DNA of 64,000 nt from Magnaporthiopsis rhizophila (Eukaryota > Ascomycota > Sordariomycetes > Magnaporthales > Magnaporthaceae): positions 124,001 to 188,000 of the forward strand of contig PYSS01000077.1 of the NCBI GenBank assembly GCA_003049465.1, read 5' to 3'. Made by a program: the position numbers and the translations under genes. Positions 13,416 to 24,570 of this stretch are shown one piece after another. The first letter of the stretch is position 1. Each line of letters starts with the position of its first letter. The notes beneath the pieces were generated by a model, which was not told the origin of the DNA, did no database searches, and saw only the letters and a program-made list of their open reading frames with translations.

Positions 13416-15683
13416 ATTCGTAATTAATTATCAAAATTATTTTTTTAATTTTGAACGGTCCGAATTTTTTATAATCCAATTTATTATTTGGCCGTTTTTG
13501 TTTTAATATTAAAATATAAAAGATAAATGTTATCCGCTTTTTTAAAGGTTGGTTTTTTGAGCTTTTTTTATTTGTTTAAATAAATATGCATTTTTGAAAA
13601 TTTTCGAGCTTTTTTTGCAAATATTTGTATAATTTGGTTATTTTAGTAATTTGTATTTCCGTTATTGGAGGGTTTTTTTCTGTTTTGGGCTTTTCGTATA
13701 TAATAAATATAAACCTATAATTTGCAAAAAAGGGGATAATTTTTGTACTTTTATGTACCGAATTATTAAAAATAAACTAAGCTATAAAAAATAATTATAC
13801 CCAATTATTTTATTTATAATTAATATAATAATATAAATATTATTTTATAATCTGATTTGTTTGTTTTATTTATTTATCCGTTTCAGGATAATATATTATT
13901 AATAATGCATGTTTTGCTTTAAATTTGGCTATTAAAATTTTCCAAAATTTGCTGGTAAATAGCTTGTTTCGATTTGTGATTAATTTATTGGGCATTTTTT
14001 GTTCCGAAATTATATTTTTAATAAAAATATATACTAACTTTGCAATATTTTTTTTTTTTATAAAATAAAAACAGGGCATATTTGGTAAATTTGTTTACCA
14101 ATATTAGGATATTATTATACTGGACATTTATTAGAAGCTTTTTAAATTTAGGAAATTTAACCACAAAATTTATCGTAATTTTTTGCCAAACCTTACTGGG
14201 CACTGGTAAGGGTTAAAATAATCCGCAAGGTTTATACCGGCTGGCCTTATTTTTGGCGCAGCTTTTGCAATCCTTAATTGCTTTTTGGATTATAACTTGG
14301 GTTTTAATAAACCCGTGGTGTTATTATAATCGTTTCTAGGTTTTTGTTACCTTTTGATATCCATAGGCCATTTGGCCATAAATCTGTTGGATTTTTTCAG
14401 GGGTTCATTTTTTTTAAAACGTGGTTTTTGCTAATATTTATTATGCTGGTACCAAAAATTTGTTTGGTTTTTGTACTAAAACCGTGTATATTTCTGGTAA
14501 CGCTTTGTTCTTATAATTTAATTAGCAATTTAAAACATTTATTTATCTATTTTTCGACCCTTTTTTGTATTTAATCCTAAAATTATAATCCTGGAAAAAC
14601 TAACTTTACCAAATTTATCGTTTGTTTAATATTTGGCAGGTGGTAAAATATGCCAGGTTTTTATGATTAATATAAACCATTACCTGATAATTTGTTTGGT
14701 ACAAATATATTTTCCATTTTTTTAATACTCGGATAATAGCTATAAGCTTTTTATTATAAATCGGATAATTTAGTTCCGGTCCGTTAAATTTATATAAGAG
14801 AAAAGTACAGGAATGCAGCTTTTTATTATTATTTTATTGGCCAAATTGGGCCCTAATCGCAAAATTTGATACATTAATCTCGATTTTAAAAGGTTTATTT
14901 GGGTTTGGTAAAATTAATATTGGTTTTTATATTATAGCTTTTTTTAACAGGTTAAAAGCCTTTTATTTTTGCGCCCCCTAATGGAACTAATGGTTATTTT
15001 TAGTAAGGTTCATAAATAAAAGTGCTATTTTGCTAAAATTTCGGATAAACCGTTCATAAAAGTTCAGAAAACCCAAAAAGTTTTTTATTTTTTTAATACT
15101 AATTAATTTAGGCCATTCCTTTATTGCTTGTACCTTTTTGGGTTTTATCCGTACTTAACCTAATATAATTATATATTTTAGGAAAATAATTTTTTATATA
15201 TACCATGCGCATTTTTCGGGTTTTATTAAAAGTTTTGCGTTTTGCAGCTTTCATAAAACCTTATACATGTGCTTTTTGTATTTTTTTTAGCATTTTTGAA
15301 AAAATTAAAATATTATCCAAATAAGCAAATACATAAACGTTTAGGTATTTTTGCAATATATGGTTAATTATCCGCTGGAATATGGCAGGCGCATTAATAA
15401 GCCCGAAAATTATCACTAATAATTTATATATTCCCAGCCGGGTTCGGAAGGCAGTTTTCCATTTTTTTTTAAGTTTTTAATAAGCTGTATATTTTGTATA
15501 AATCCAAAACCGTAAACCATTTAGCCTTGCCAAATTTGTTTTGCAGCTTATTAATAAAAAGCAAAAAATACTAATTTTTTATTATAGTTTTATTTAACAG
15601 ATAATAATTGATATATATCCGTTTTTTTCCATCTCTTTTGGGGACGAATAATATTCTATATCCCACGGGAAAATCCGAAAATT
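13416..15683 (-). mobile_element. Copy B (Ty3/Gypsy), pol part right of the nested insertion
   Basis: This continues copy B after the copy D insertion, on the minus strand. An integrase core remnant lies at 13870-14203, with WQKITINFVVKFPKFKK and ILVNKFTKYALF blocks. The RNase H/RT linker follows, collinear with 1-500 of copy A. RT lies at about 15340-15660. The collinearity with copy A stops at AATCCGAAA (about 15680), where an LTR starts abruptly at 15684. The upstream half of copy B is therefore displaced by copy C. Confidence 0.8.
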
Positions 15684-16131
15684 TGTTACAATCACAGGCC
15701 TTCTGCTCCTAGGGTAAGGCAGCTAGGGGCGGTGTTAAGCAGTACTGGTTTTGCAAGGTTGCCTTGCACGTGATCTAGGGGTCTGGTAGGAACGTTATTT
15801 GTTATTGCTTACCCAAAGGGGTGCCTTAAAGCTAACTTAGGTTAATTAATACCGAAACCTCAGTTAAAATTACCTCTTTGCCCGGAGGTTTTGCCCCTAT
15901 TTATAAGCGGACAACCTTTTTACTAAATTTCTTGATTTATAATTTGCTCGCAAATTATAAATCACTTTTTGATCTGTAATTTGCTAATAAATCACAGATT
16001 ATCCTGGGTTACGTAACCTTGCCATTTTGGCCTTGCCCACTCGGCCTTTGGCCTTTATAGGTGCAGGGTAAAAGTATTCCGCTGGGGCTTAATCCCAGCC
16101 CTTTTGCCCCTTACCAGTTATAATCGTAACA
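15684..16131 (-). repeat. 3' LTR of copy C
   Basis: The ends are TGTTACA at 15684 and GTAACA at 16131. The sequence is clearly less mutated than copy A's LTR: GC-rich blocks such as CCTAGGGTAAGGCAGCTAGG survive. It carries a short internal repetition around AATTATAAATCAC/AATAAATCACAG (about 15940-16005). It abuts copy B directly on its left, which fixes the insertion point. Confidence 0.85.
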
Positions 16132-18555
16132 CCAGGTTCCCTTTTTTAGGCCAAATTCTTTTGGCCATTTTTATAGCCTGGCTTTTTTATTTGGTAAATA
16201 TTTCCCTTACCATTTTGTTATTTTTGGGTCCTGATAAAATATCTGGTCGGGTTTCTAAAAGGAAGCCTGTTACTTTATTATTATTATATCACAAAGATCT
16301 GCTTTCCGTAATTTTTGCTTTTATTTTTTTATACCTTCCTGTTTTTATTGCCACGAAATTTTTAAGTGTAAGAAGTGCCTTGCTTTTCCTCAGGACTTTT
16401 TTTACTGCATAAAATGCCTCCATATCAATTGTTTTTTTTGCAACATCCTAGGTTCGTTGCCTAAAAACCTTCTTTTTTACAGCGCCCAGCACTTTTGCCT
16501 AAAGGCAAAACTGGAAACTGCCGAGGAAGAATTACGGTTTTTTTTGGCCAAAATCGAGCATTTGCAAAAATAAAAAAAATAATAGCAAAAAAATTAACCC
16601 ATACCATTTGGCGCAAAATTAATAATATTAAGGAATTGGAGCGGATAAAACGGAAAAAGGCTGCCTGGGCAATTATACCGGCTTTTGCAAAACCTTTTTT
16701 TGCTATTCCCGATTTTCCTCCTTTATTTTTTAATTGGGATAGGCTCGGGATTAATTTAAACCTTAACCTGTTTGCCTTTTTTTCAAATAAATTAATAGGT
16801 TTTTAACAATTTTTTTTAAAATGTATAGCGCAATAGTAACATGTTTGTTTTTTTAAATAAAAGGTTCTGGGTTTAATTTTTAATATAACCTAATTAAACA
16901 AACGGAAAGATCCACGCTTTTTTGCTCGTTTGGCCTATTTTTTTTGCTAACTTTTTTATAATTATTTCTGCCGATACTTTTATAAAACCTCCTGGCAATT
17001 TGCAAAATTCGTTTTTTTTATATATTATATTTATAGCCCTATTTTGCCCATTTAACCAAATATCACTGCTTATAATAATATACCTTATTATTAAGGATTT
17101 TCTTAATTTCCCACTCCTGGTTAGGGTCGATTTTTATTAATTTTGTGCTTTTTGAACCAAATAATACTAGCTTTAGCAGGGAAACGTAAAAAATAGGATG
17201 GATTTTTATAATTAGTAATAGCTAAAATTCGTAATTAATTAGCAAAATTACTTTTTTAACTTTGAACGGTCCAAATTTTTTGTAATCCAGCGTATTATTT
17301 GTCCGTTTTATTTTAATATTGCAGCGCAAAAAATAAACGCTATCCCTTTTTTAAAGATCGGTTTCTCGAGCCTTTTTTTATTTGCTTGGATAAATATGCA
17401 TTTTCGAAATTTTTCGAGCTTCTTTTGCAAATATTTGTATAATTTGGTTATTTTGGTAACTGTATTTCCGCTATTGGAGCATTTTTTCTTATTTTGGGTT
17501 TCTTGTATACCATAAATATAAACCCATAATTTGCAAAAAACAAAATAACCCTTATGCTTTTATATACCGAATTATTATAAACAAATTAAACCATAAAAAA
17601 TAATTATACCCAGTTATTTTGTTTATAATTAATATAATAATATAAATACTGTTTTATGGTTTGGTTTATTCATTTTATTTATTTATCCGTTTCGGGATAA
17701 TATATTATCAATAATGCATATTTTGCTCCGAGTTTGGCTATTAAAGCCCTCCAGAACTTACTGGTAAATAATTTAGTTTGGTCCGTGATTAATTTGTCGG
17801 GCGTTCCATGCTCCGAAATCACGTTTCTAATAAAAATATATGCCAATTTTGCAATATTGCTATTTTCCTTATAAGGTATAAATAGGGCATATTTGGTAAA
17901 CCCATTTATTATTATTAAAATACTATTATACTGCATATTTATTAAAGGTTTTTTTGATTTAGGAAGCTTAATTACAAAATTTATCGTAATTTTTTGCCAA
18001 GCCTTACTAAGCGCTGGCAAGGGTTAAAATAATTTATAAGGTTTGTACCTGCTGGTTTTATTTTTGGCGCAGTTTTTATAATTTTTAATTGCTTTTCGGA
18101 TTATGGCTCGGGTATTTATAAATCCGTGATATTGCTGCAGTTTTTTCCAGGTTTTGATTATTTTCTAATATCCGTGGACCATTTGGCCGTGGATTTGCTG
18201 GATTTTTTTAGGGGTTCATTTTTTAAAGCGTGGTTTTTGCTAATACCTGCTATACTAAAACCAAAAATCCGTTTGGCTTTTGTGCTAAAACTATATGCGT
18301 TTCTGATAATATTTTATTTTTATAATTTAATCGGCAATTTAAAATATTTGCTTATCCGTTTTCCGACCCTTTTTTATATTTAATCCTAAAATTATAATCC
18401 TGAAAAAACTAACTTCACCGGATTTATCGTTTATTTAGTATTTGGCAAATAGTAAAATATATCAGGTTTTTATGATCCGTATGAATCATTACCTAATAAT
18501 TTGCTTAGCACAAATATATTTTCCATTTTTCCAATATTTAAATAATAATCATAAG
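15684..18555 (-). mobile_element. Copy C (Ty3/Gypsy), 3' LTR plus partial internal region
   Basis: A minus-oriented LTR (15684-16131, 448 bp, TGTTACA...GTAACA) is joined to the pol 3' region (16132-17220). The integrase core follows at 17679-18020, with TINFVIKLPKSKKP, ILIIINGFTKYALF and LITDQTKLF blocks. The copy stops about 18555, soon after the RNase H/RT linker, where homology to the other copies ends and Fot1-like sequence begins. Its integrase keeps the longest open frame of any copy (113 residues). The rest of the element is missing or displaced. Confidence 0.78.
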
Positions 18556-20210
18556 CTAATATTATTTATACAACGCCTCCAAAAAGCAAACTTTGTGCAA
18601 AAATTAACCTTAATTATACATTTGTGCAATTAAGGATAATTGCAGCATAAAAATGGAATATTATTACGGTATAATTCCTTATATAAGGACCAAGTATATT
18701 ATAACCCTTAGATATAACAATATTCCTTTTTTCTTTGGTGTAACGGATATTACCTTGGTTTAATCCCGTAACGGGGTGGTTAGGTTTCGGTTTTATTTGG
18801 AAATTTCCCAGCCAATTCGGGATAGCCGGAAAAGGACCTTTAAATGTTTTTTAGCCCTATTATTTTTAGCAAATTGTTAAATTGCGGATTGCCGGCCGTT
18901 TCGGTTAGAATTTTTAAGTAAAAGCCGGTTTATAAACAGTTTAAGCAAATTGTATGGCCAAAAACCTGTTGCCCGCCACCCTAATACAATTATATAAAAG
19001 GTAAAAGTTTTAATATATGCATAAATATAAGCTATTAAAAATTAATGCTTTTATATTATTATAAAACAGGTAAATAAAGCTTGGAACCCTAATTTTTAGC
19101 GATAAGCATATTTAAAAGGGCTAAAAACGGATAAATCCAAAAATTACAAAATATGGGAGATATGAATAAGCAAATATAATAAATAAATATTATTTTGCAA
19201 ATAAAAAAATATAAATTTTTTGGTTATATAAGATCCGTAATTATCCAATATTAAAAAATGTGGTACAAAAATAGGGGGTTAAATGCCCGGGAAAAAGATT
19301 TTTTGCAATTATTTAACTTTAATATTATTAATAATTTATCCATTATTTGTGATAATAAATTCCCAGCTTTCGAAAAGGCCTAAATTTTTTTGGAAATTAT
19401 TATTTTTGTATGCTTTTTTTTAAATATAATAAATAAAAGAAAAATAACATTTATAACCGAGATATGTTTGATAAAAAAGGTCCAAATGTAGGTTCCGGGC
19501 TTTTTTTTTTGCAAAGGCCAGGCTTTTGCAAAGTTTAAAATAAGCCCATTACCCGTTTTGCTTTTTTGCAGGCCCCTTTTATTAGTATTATATATATTTT
19601 CCGGCTTTATTTGGGCCACCCCCAAAACCTGCAGGTATACTCACCACTTTTTTATTATAATAATAGCAATATTTTTAATATATGCAAATTTTATGCGCCG
19701 CATTTTTCCGGTACGGATTTCCGGATATCGGCCTAAAAAATCGCATATTCAGTGCTTTTCTAAAGGTTAAAGGTTTTCCCGTTAATATAGGATCTTTTGC
19801 ACAAAAAAGCAAACCTTTGCATGTATCGGTGAAAGCCTTAAAAAAACCTGAAAAAGCACCCAATCTGCTAAACGCTTTTCGTATTTCGAAGGTATCCGTT
19901 GATTCTGTTTTAAAATTGTCGGATAGGTACGGACCCCGTTAAACGCCAGCATAAGATAATCCTTAATATGCTATAAAATCGGGCGGCTTTCGAAATAAAA
20001 ACTTTGGCTTGCACAACTTTAACGGCCCGTTCGACCTTTTTTTCGGTGTACTATTTCTCTGGCATATAAGTATTGGATTGCAGTAAAAAGTATAAAAAAC
20101 GGATCAAAATTGCAAGATTTGTAGCAAGTTGAAAATATGGCCACATCTGAGGCAATATGCCCATTTAAGGTGGCCGTCAGAGGGGGTGGCCGACAGGGGG
20201 TGCACTGATT
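18556..20210 (-). mobile_element. Degraded Fot1/pogo-like DNA transposon (left copy)
   Basis: On the minus strand this is collinear with the element at 34665-37322 over several blocks (for example the GCCCGCCACCCTAAT block at 18970, which is inverted at 36708, and the 'GGGTTAAATGCCCGGG' block at 19274). A transposase fragment at 19380-19625 contains QIKPENIYNTNKRGL. The first catalytic Asp of the DDE_1 family (NxD) is Asn here (19581-19583), while the right copy keeps Asp. The outer end at about 20207 reads CAGTGCACCCCCTGTCGGCC on the minus strand. The inner end near 18556 is not defined. Confidence 0.72.
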
Positions 20211-20211
20211 T

Positions 20212-20345
20212 AAATAGTAGGGCGCCAAATAATTGGAGCGGTTCAGCTAAACATAAGGCCCTTGCAAATAAAAAAAGGATTAAACGCCCAACCCTTTTAT
20301 AAATATATACCTAACCCCGCAAAGCACGGGCCACCCGGTGGCTTA
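20212..20345 (-). repeat. Dispersed repeat, distal piece (split by Tc1/mariner)
   Basis: Reverse-complemented, this stretch aligns with 37545-37660: GTGGCCCGTGC...GCGGGGTT, then GGCCTT...CCGCTCCAA and GGCGCCTA blocks in the same order. It is the continuation of the piece at 21738-21861, after removing the Tc1/mariner element between them. Its far end is cut by the Fot1-like element. Confidence 0.7.
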
Positions 20346-21737
20346 TACAATTATGCACAAAAATAACGCAAATTTGGCCCTGCCCCCGCAATTCAATTTC
20401 TTTCACCACCACGGATCCGACAACCACCCTATACAAAAATAGCTGTAAAATATCGCAAAACTATTCACAAACCAAAAGAAATATATTTTACACCTCGCCG
20501 GAAAATTTGTATTTGGGCCCGATATCAATCGGGCCAAAAAGCTAAAAAAAATTACAGCTGCAAAAGGCATTAATCCAGCCCATATTTATAGCGTTATCCG
20601 AAAGTTTAATCTCCAAAATTGGGGGATATTAAGGCCCGGCCGAAAATAACCCTCCGCCTTTTCCGATAGGGATAAATGGCGGATATTAAGGCTTATTACC
20701 GTTAATCCTTTTATTCAAATTGCACAAATCCGCCGGGATTATTATCCTTTTATTTCCAGGACGATTATTTCGAACCACCTGGTTAAATAAAAAATTAAGT
20801 ACCACCTGGCTCCAATAAGGCCGTTTTTTAATAAACAGGCGGCTGTATAAAGGTATAACTGGGCTTGGGAAATGCATAAAAAACCTTTATCTTATTAAAA
20901 AAGGATTTTTTTTTCAAACAAAAGCATTATCCAATATGGGAAGGGCCGGTACCGCTTGTGGATTTTTATCCTTGAAAATAAATTTACCCCTTTTTATATT
21001 TTTGGGAATAGTTTTATTAATAAACTATACAGACCGGTATAAATTATAACAGCAGTATATTCAGGGCTAATCCAAAACCTTATTGATTAAAAAAATATTT
21101 TAAACAGTTATCCGGTACGGATTAAAATCCAACCTTATGCTTGTAAACAAAAACCCGGAGGCATAATAAAAAGGCATTACCGCGCAATAATATATAAAAA
21201 TGCTTAAAAAATACCTATCTATTTTATTTAATTTTAACACCCTTCTTATGCAGAACAATGCATTTATTTATATGGCACACATTATTTCCGAGCATTTCGA
21301 ATCAGAAAGGGTGGAGGTGATTATTTGGCCGGCCTATTCTCCTAATATGAATCCTATTAAAAATTTATGGCATTGGCTGAAAGATAAGCTTTATAAACGT
21401 CACCCTAAGCTAGCAAAGCTTCCGGAAACCAACGAAAGCATCAATACCCTTATTAAATTGGCCGAAAAGGTATAAGAATCTATTCCGGAGGAGCTGATTA
21501 ATAATTTGATAGATTCTATGCCCCGCAAAATTAAGGCCCTTTACCAGGCCCGGGGTTAGTATACCAAGTACTAGCCTACTATAAATAATAAACTCCGGCC
21601 AATTTTTTATCTACTGCAATTAACGGCATGCGAATAGCTTCATTTTTGATCAAATGCGGCCCCTTTGAAATAGGGGGGTTGGTGGTGGTGAGGGTGGCCC
21701 ATGCATAAATTTGCGTTTTTTTTATGCACCCACCGTA
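20346..21737 (+). mobile_element. Tc1/mariner-family element, about 1.39 kb
   Basis: Imperfect terminal inverted repeats share the core AACGCAAATTT: left 20346-20376, right 21699-21737 (inverted). Both ends abut TA. The second copy of the surrounding repeat at 37403-37660 shows an uninterrupted CCTTATA at the matching point, so insertion at a TA site is supported by an empty-site comparison. The length fits a single-gene Tc1-like element. Confidence 0.85.
20430..21475 (+). pseudogene. Tc1-like transposase remnant
   Basis: The C-terminal end is the best preserved part (about 21270-21475), a DDE_3-type endonuclease with VIIWPAYSPNMNPIKNLW. In working Tc1-like enzymes this motif carries Asp after SP and Glu after NPI. 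Here they read Asn and Lys, both explained by G to A change. The upstream N-terminal helix-turn-helix part (about 20530-20690) is only recognisable in pieces, with TAA/TAG stops. The protein cannot be active. Confidence 0.82.
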
Positions 21738-21861
21738 TAAGGGGAGCTATTTCGAAAGGTCCCTCGAGGAGATTCTGCTTCCTTAAGCATCTCCTTGAGG
21801 CTATGAGAAGTTTATTATAATACAGTGATCTCACCAAGCCGACATTGTCCCCTTATTACAA
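21738..21861 (-). repeat. Dispersed repeat, proximal piece
   Basis: Reverse-complemented, it matches 37403-37547 closely: CCTTTGTAA(T/C)AAGGGG, GTCGGCTTGG, GTATTATAATAA, then CCTCAAGGAGATGCTTAAGG and ATCTCCTCGAGGGACC. The two copies face each other as inverted repeats about 15.5 kb apart. The boundary with unique sequence is sharp at 21861/21862. I do not recognise the family. It has no coding capacity. Confidence 0.82.
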
Positions 21862-22151
21862 AGGATGATGGCAGCAATGCGGGCGAGCTCCCGGGCGTCG
21901 GGCGGCTGATCCTGCATTGTAGCGCCGTGGAAGAGGCCAAAGAGGTGCGGTATGTAAATCAGGAAGACGCCGGCGGCCGGAGGGTTGAGGCGCGACAGCT
22001 GGATGTATGGGAGCCAGGCGGCCGGGACGTAGTCGACCCATCCGCCTGGGGCGTTGGCTCCGCCGGCGTAGGTCTCGGACACGGCATGTTGGGGCGGCTT
22101 TGCCTTGGCACCAACATGCTGCGGCTGCTGGGCGATGGTTTGAGTGGACAT
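21862..22151 (-). pseudogene. 5' fragment of a UbiA-type prenyltransferase gene
   Basis: The ATG at 22149-22151 opens a frame of about 96 residues. It contains GGWVDYVPAAWLPYIQLSRL and NPPAAGVFLIYIPHLFGL, the N-terminal region and first membrane segment typical of fungal UbiA prenyltransferases that attach prenyl chains to aromatic cores in meroterpenoid pathways. The expected Asp-rich NDxxD motifs and remaining membrane helices are absent. The frame runs straight into the dispersed repeat at 21861, so the gene was truncated there. It differs from Coq2, whose N-terminal pattern is different. It is non-functional unless the rest lies elsewhere. The family call is from motif memory. Confidence 0.75.
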
Positions 22152-24570
22152 TTTCAGATATCTGGGCGGGTAGAGAAGTGGGCGAAACAGGACCGTGAAT
22201 GGGAAGGCTTGTGTGGCAGGAAGAGAGAAATCTGAACAAGAGGATAATGGATCGACCATGTTTATAGCAGCCACAAAGCTCACTTTGTGGGATGGTTGCG
22301 GGGACTCCTCAGTCCGAGTTCTCACCTCGGTCCCGCAAGGAGCGAAAGATTGCCTCTTCTGCCGCCTCCGTTAACAAGCATCATAATCCTTGAACGAGTT
22401 TCGTTCTTCTGCCTCGCCACCAACATGCATTCTACCAGCCGTTGGTGGTAGCACCATCCACCAATGGATTCTCCGCCCACGGAAAAAACCTTCCTAGAAC
22501 GGAAGGAGGAGGTCCGGACACACGTTGCGGCGAGAGCTAATCTATGCTTATGTTACATAAGTTTTGATGCTTATCTGGTGACTTATTGACACATCGGAAA
22601 ATTCTCCGCGTCAATCTTACCCTTTGGCGTCACCATCGTTGTGGGTGTCGAAAGAGGGTTGTATATTTTTTACCTTACCCGACGCGCTTTCTCCCTTTTC
22701 CTTTTAAGCGAGGGGTCCGCACCCGAAGCTGGGGCCTATCCGTCCGCAACGATAAACGAGAGGGGTTAAGGGAGGTACCCAACCTGCACGGAGTTGGTTC
22801 GTGCCGAAATTAAGCCGGATTTGTGTTAGTTGCCCTGTAAAAATTTGCTCGTGACTCTGTTTTTATTTGGTCCCCAGAACGATAGGGCGAGCTCCTCCTA
22901 TGCTATGTTTTAAAAGTTCGTTTTTATTACGGATTGGTTAGTATAAAAATAAGCTATTCGTAATAGCAAGTGACGACACCCGGCCCGTGTAGGGATTTTT
23001 GTAATTAGTTAAGCATTGGAAGGTTGTTTAATGCAGCTTTAAAGGCATCGTTGGCAGACTGCACGTGTCCGCTTATGTTGTGACTTCCCCCTCAAAAGAG
23101 CAAGAGAGCGGCGAAGACCTCACCTTTTGACGCAGCCCCTGTTCCTTAGCGGACAACCGTGACTAGGTTTAACACCCCAGCGTTTTAATTGTTCCTCGGC
23201 AACGACGACGGCCCAAGCGATGTGGTTCCGAAGCCTTGGCAATTACGCCAAGGGAAGCTGGGATCTTGTCATTCTCTTCAGCACCACGTGTTACGTTCCA
23301 GGTTGTCGACGGCGGGCCTAGCTATGCAAAAGAAGAAAATCTCTGCTGGCAGCCCAAGGTGCCCCGTGTTTGAATGTGGTGCGCGTTGAATTTCGGGTTT
23401 TTTTTTTTTTTTTTTTGGCAAGGGTGAGTAGCTCCCCTCCTCAACGTCACAATGGAGGAGTGCCCTGTGGAGGGAGATGCGGGAGAGGACAAAAGTACCG
23501 CTACCCAATTGATGGAAATATGACGCAAATCATTCGACGCAGAATTGAAAATACTGTATCACACGTATGAACTACGAAGAAGGCTCCTCATACACCATTC
23601 CTTTTAGTTTCTTCTCTACCCTCTATGCTTACCGCCTGTGTTTTAATCCCCCCTATTTCCCTTATGAAGGAGCCCCACGTGGTAGGAACGCGAATCCGAA
23701 GACGCGTGTTTAATGGACTGGTCGGTTCTTGGGTCTCGAGCAATCCGAAGGACCGTCCGTGCCCTCTTCTGCTCGTTGTCGGACAGGTGCCGCTGTCCGT
23801 GACTGATCTGTGGGGAGGGTATCGTGCTGTGCAGGGCTGCCCCTTGTCTGCTCCGTTTTGCCTCGTCTCGCAGGCGGGGTTGGTCTCAACGTGCATGGGG
23901 CACGCGGAGTGGAGGCTGAAAAACGGGGAAGTGTGAGGAGAGAGAGGTCGAGAGAAATGAGGGGAATAAGGGCAGAGGCTGGAATGGCCGGTGAACCGTT
24001 CGCAGTCCCGTCCGTCCGAGGAAAACGCGGGGAATGTCGCAGTCGAACTCGTCACCGCGGAGGGAGAGGATCAATGGGCAGGACATCTCTCGGCCGCTGC
24101 ACAGTAGGCGCTGGGCGGTCGAAGCCGGCGAGTGCCTGGTCTTCTTACAACGCACCCGTGTCGGGTGTTTCCCACCTTTGATGGACGTTCCCACTGCGTA
24201 TATGCTTCTACTTTGCAGTAGGAACGCCGCGCGCGGCGGAAGTGATAGATGGGCCTGGATAACGTGCTTCAGGAACCGTGTCGTGCTTGAGGAGAGGCAG
24301 AGGACCAATTTATAACATAATTACCTCTTGCCGCCGACTGGAGAACAGCTGAGTACTATGGTCTCGGGCACGCAGTAGCTCGGCCAGAGCTAGAAAAGAA
24401 AAGAAGCCCGGTCTTTTGGCGTTTGGAGCTGCTGCGTGGAATCGCGCCGTAACACTAGAATAGGAACCCGAACCTGCTTATAAAAGCCTTTTTTTTTTTT
24501 TTTTTTTTTTGCTTTGCATTTGTCTAGAATTCACTGCGTTATACAGCCTAAAAAAACCAGACACCGACAC
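22152..24570. other. Gene-free stretch between UbiA fragment and sedolisin
   Basis: The composition is intermediate, with an oligo-T tract at about 23398-23416 and a 22-base T tract at about 24489-24510, just downstream of the sedolisin stop. Open frames here reach 155 residues, but they overlap on both strands, lack domain patterns and have no plausible splice structure. I see no RNA gene. The AT-rich segment near 22850-23040 may be a further decayed repeat. Confidence 0.5.

Noticed and set aside
16104..16412. 102-residue hydrophobic frame that could look like a membrane protein
   Set aside because: It lies in the degraded 3' region of a minus-strand Gypsy element. AT-rich sequence produces Phe/Leu/Ile-rich frames by chance.
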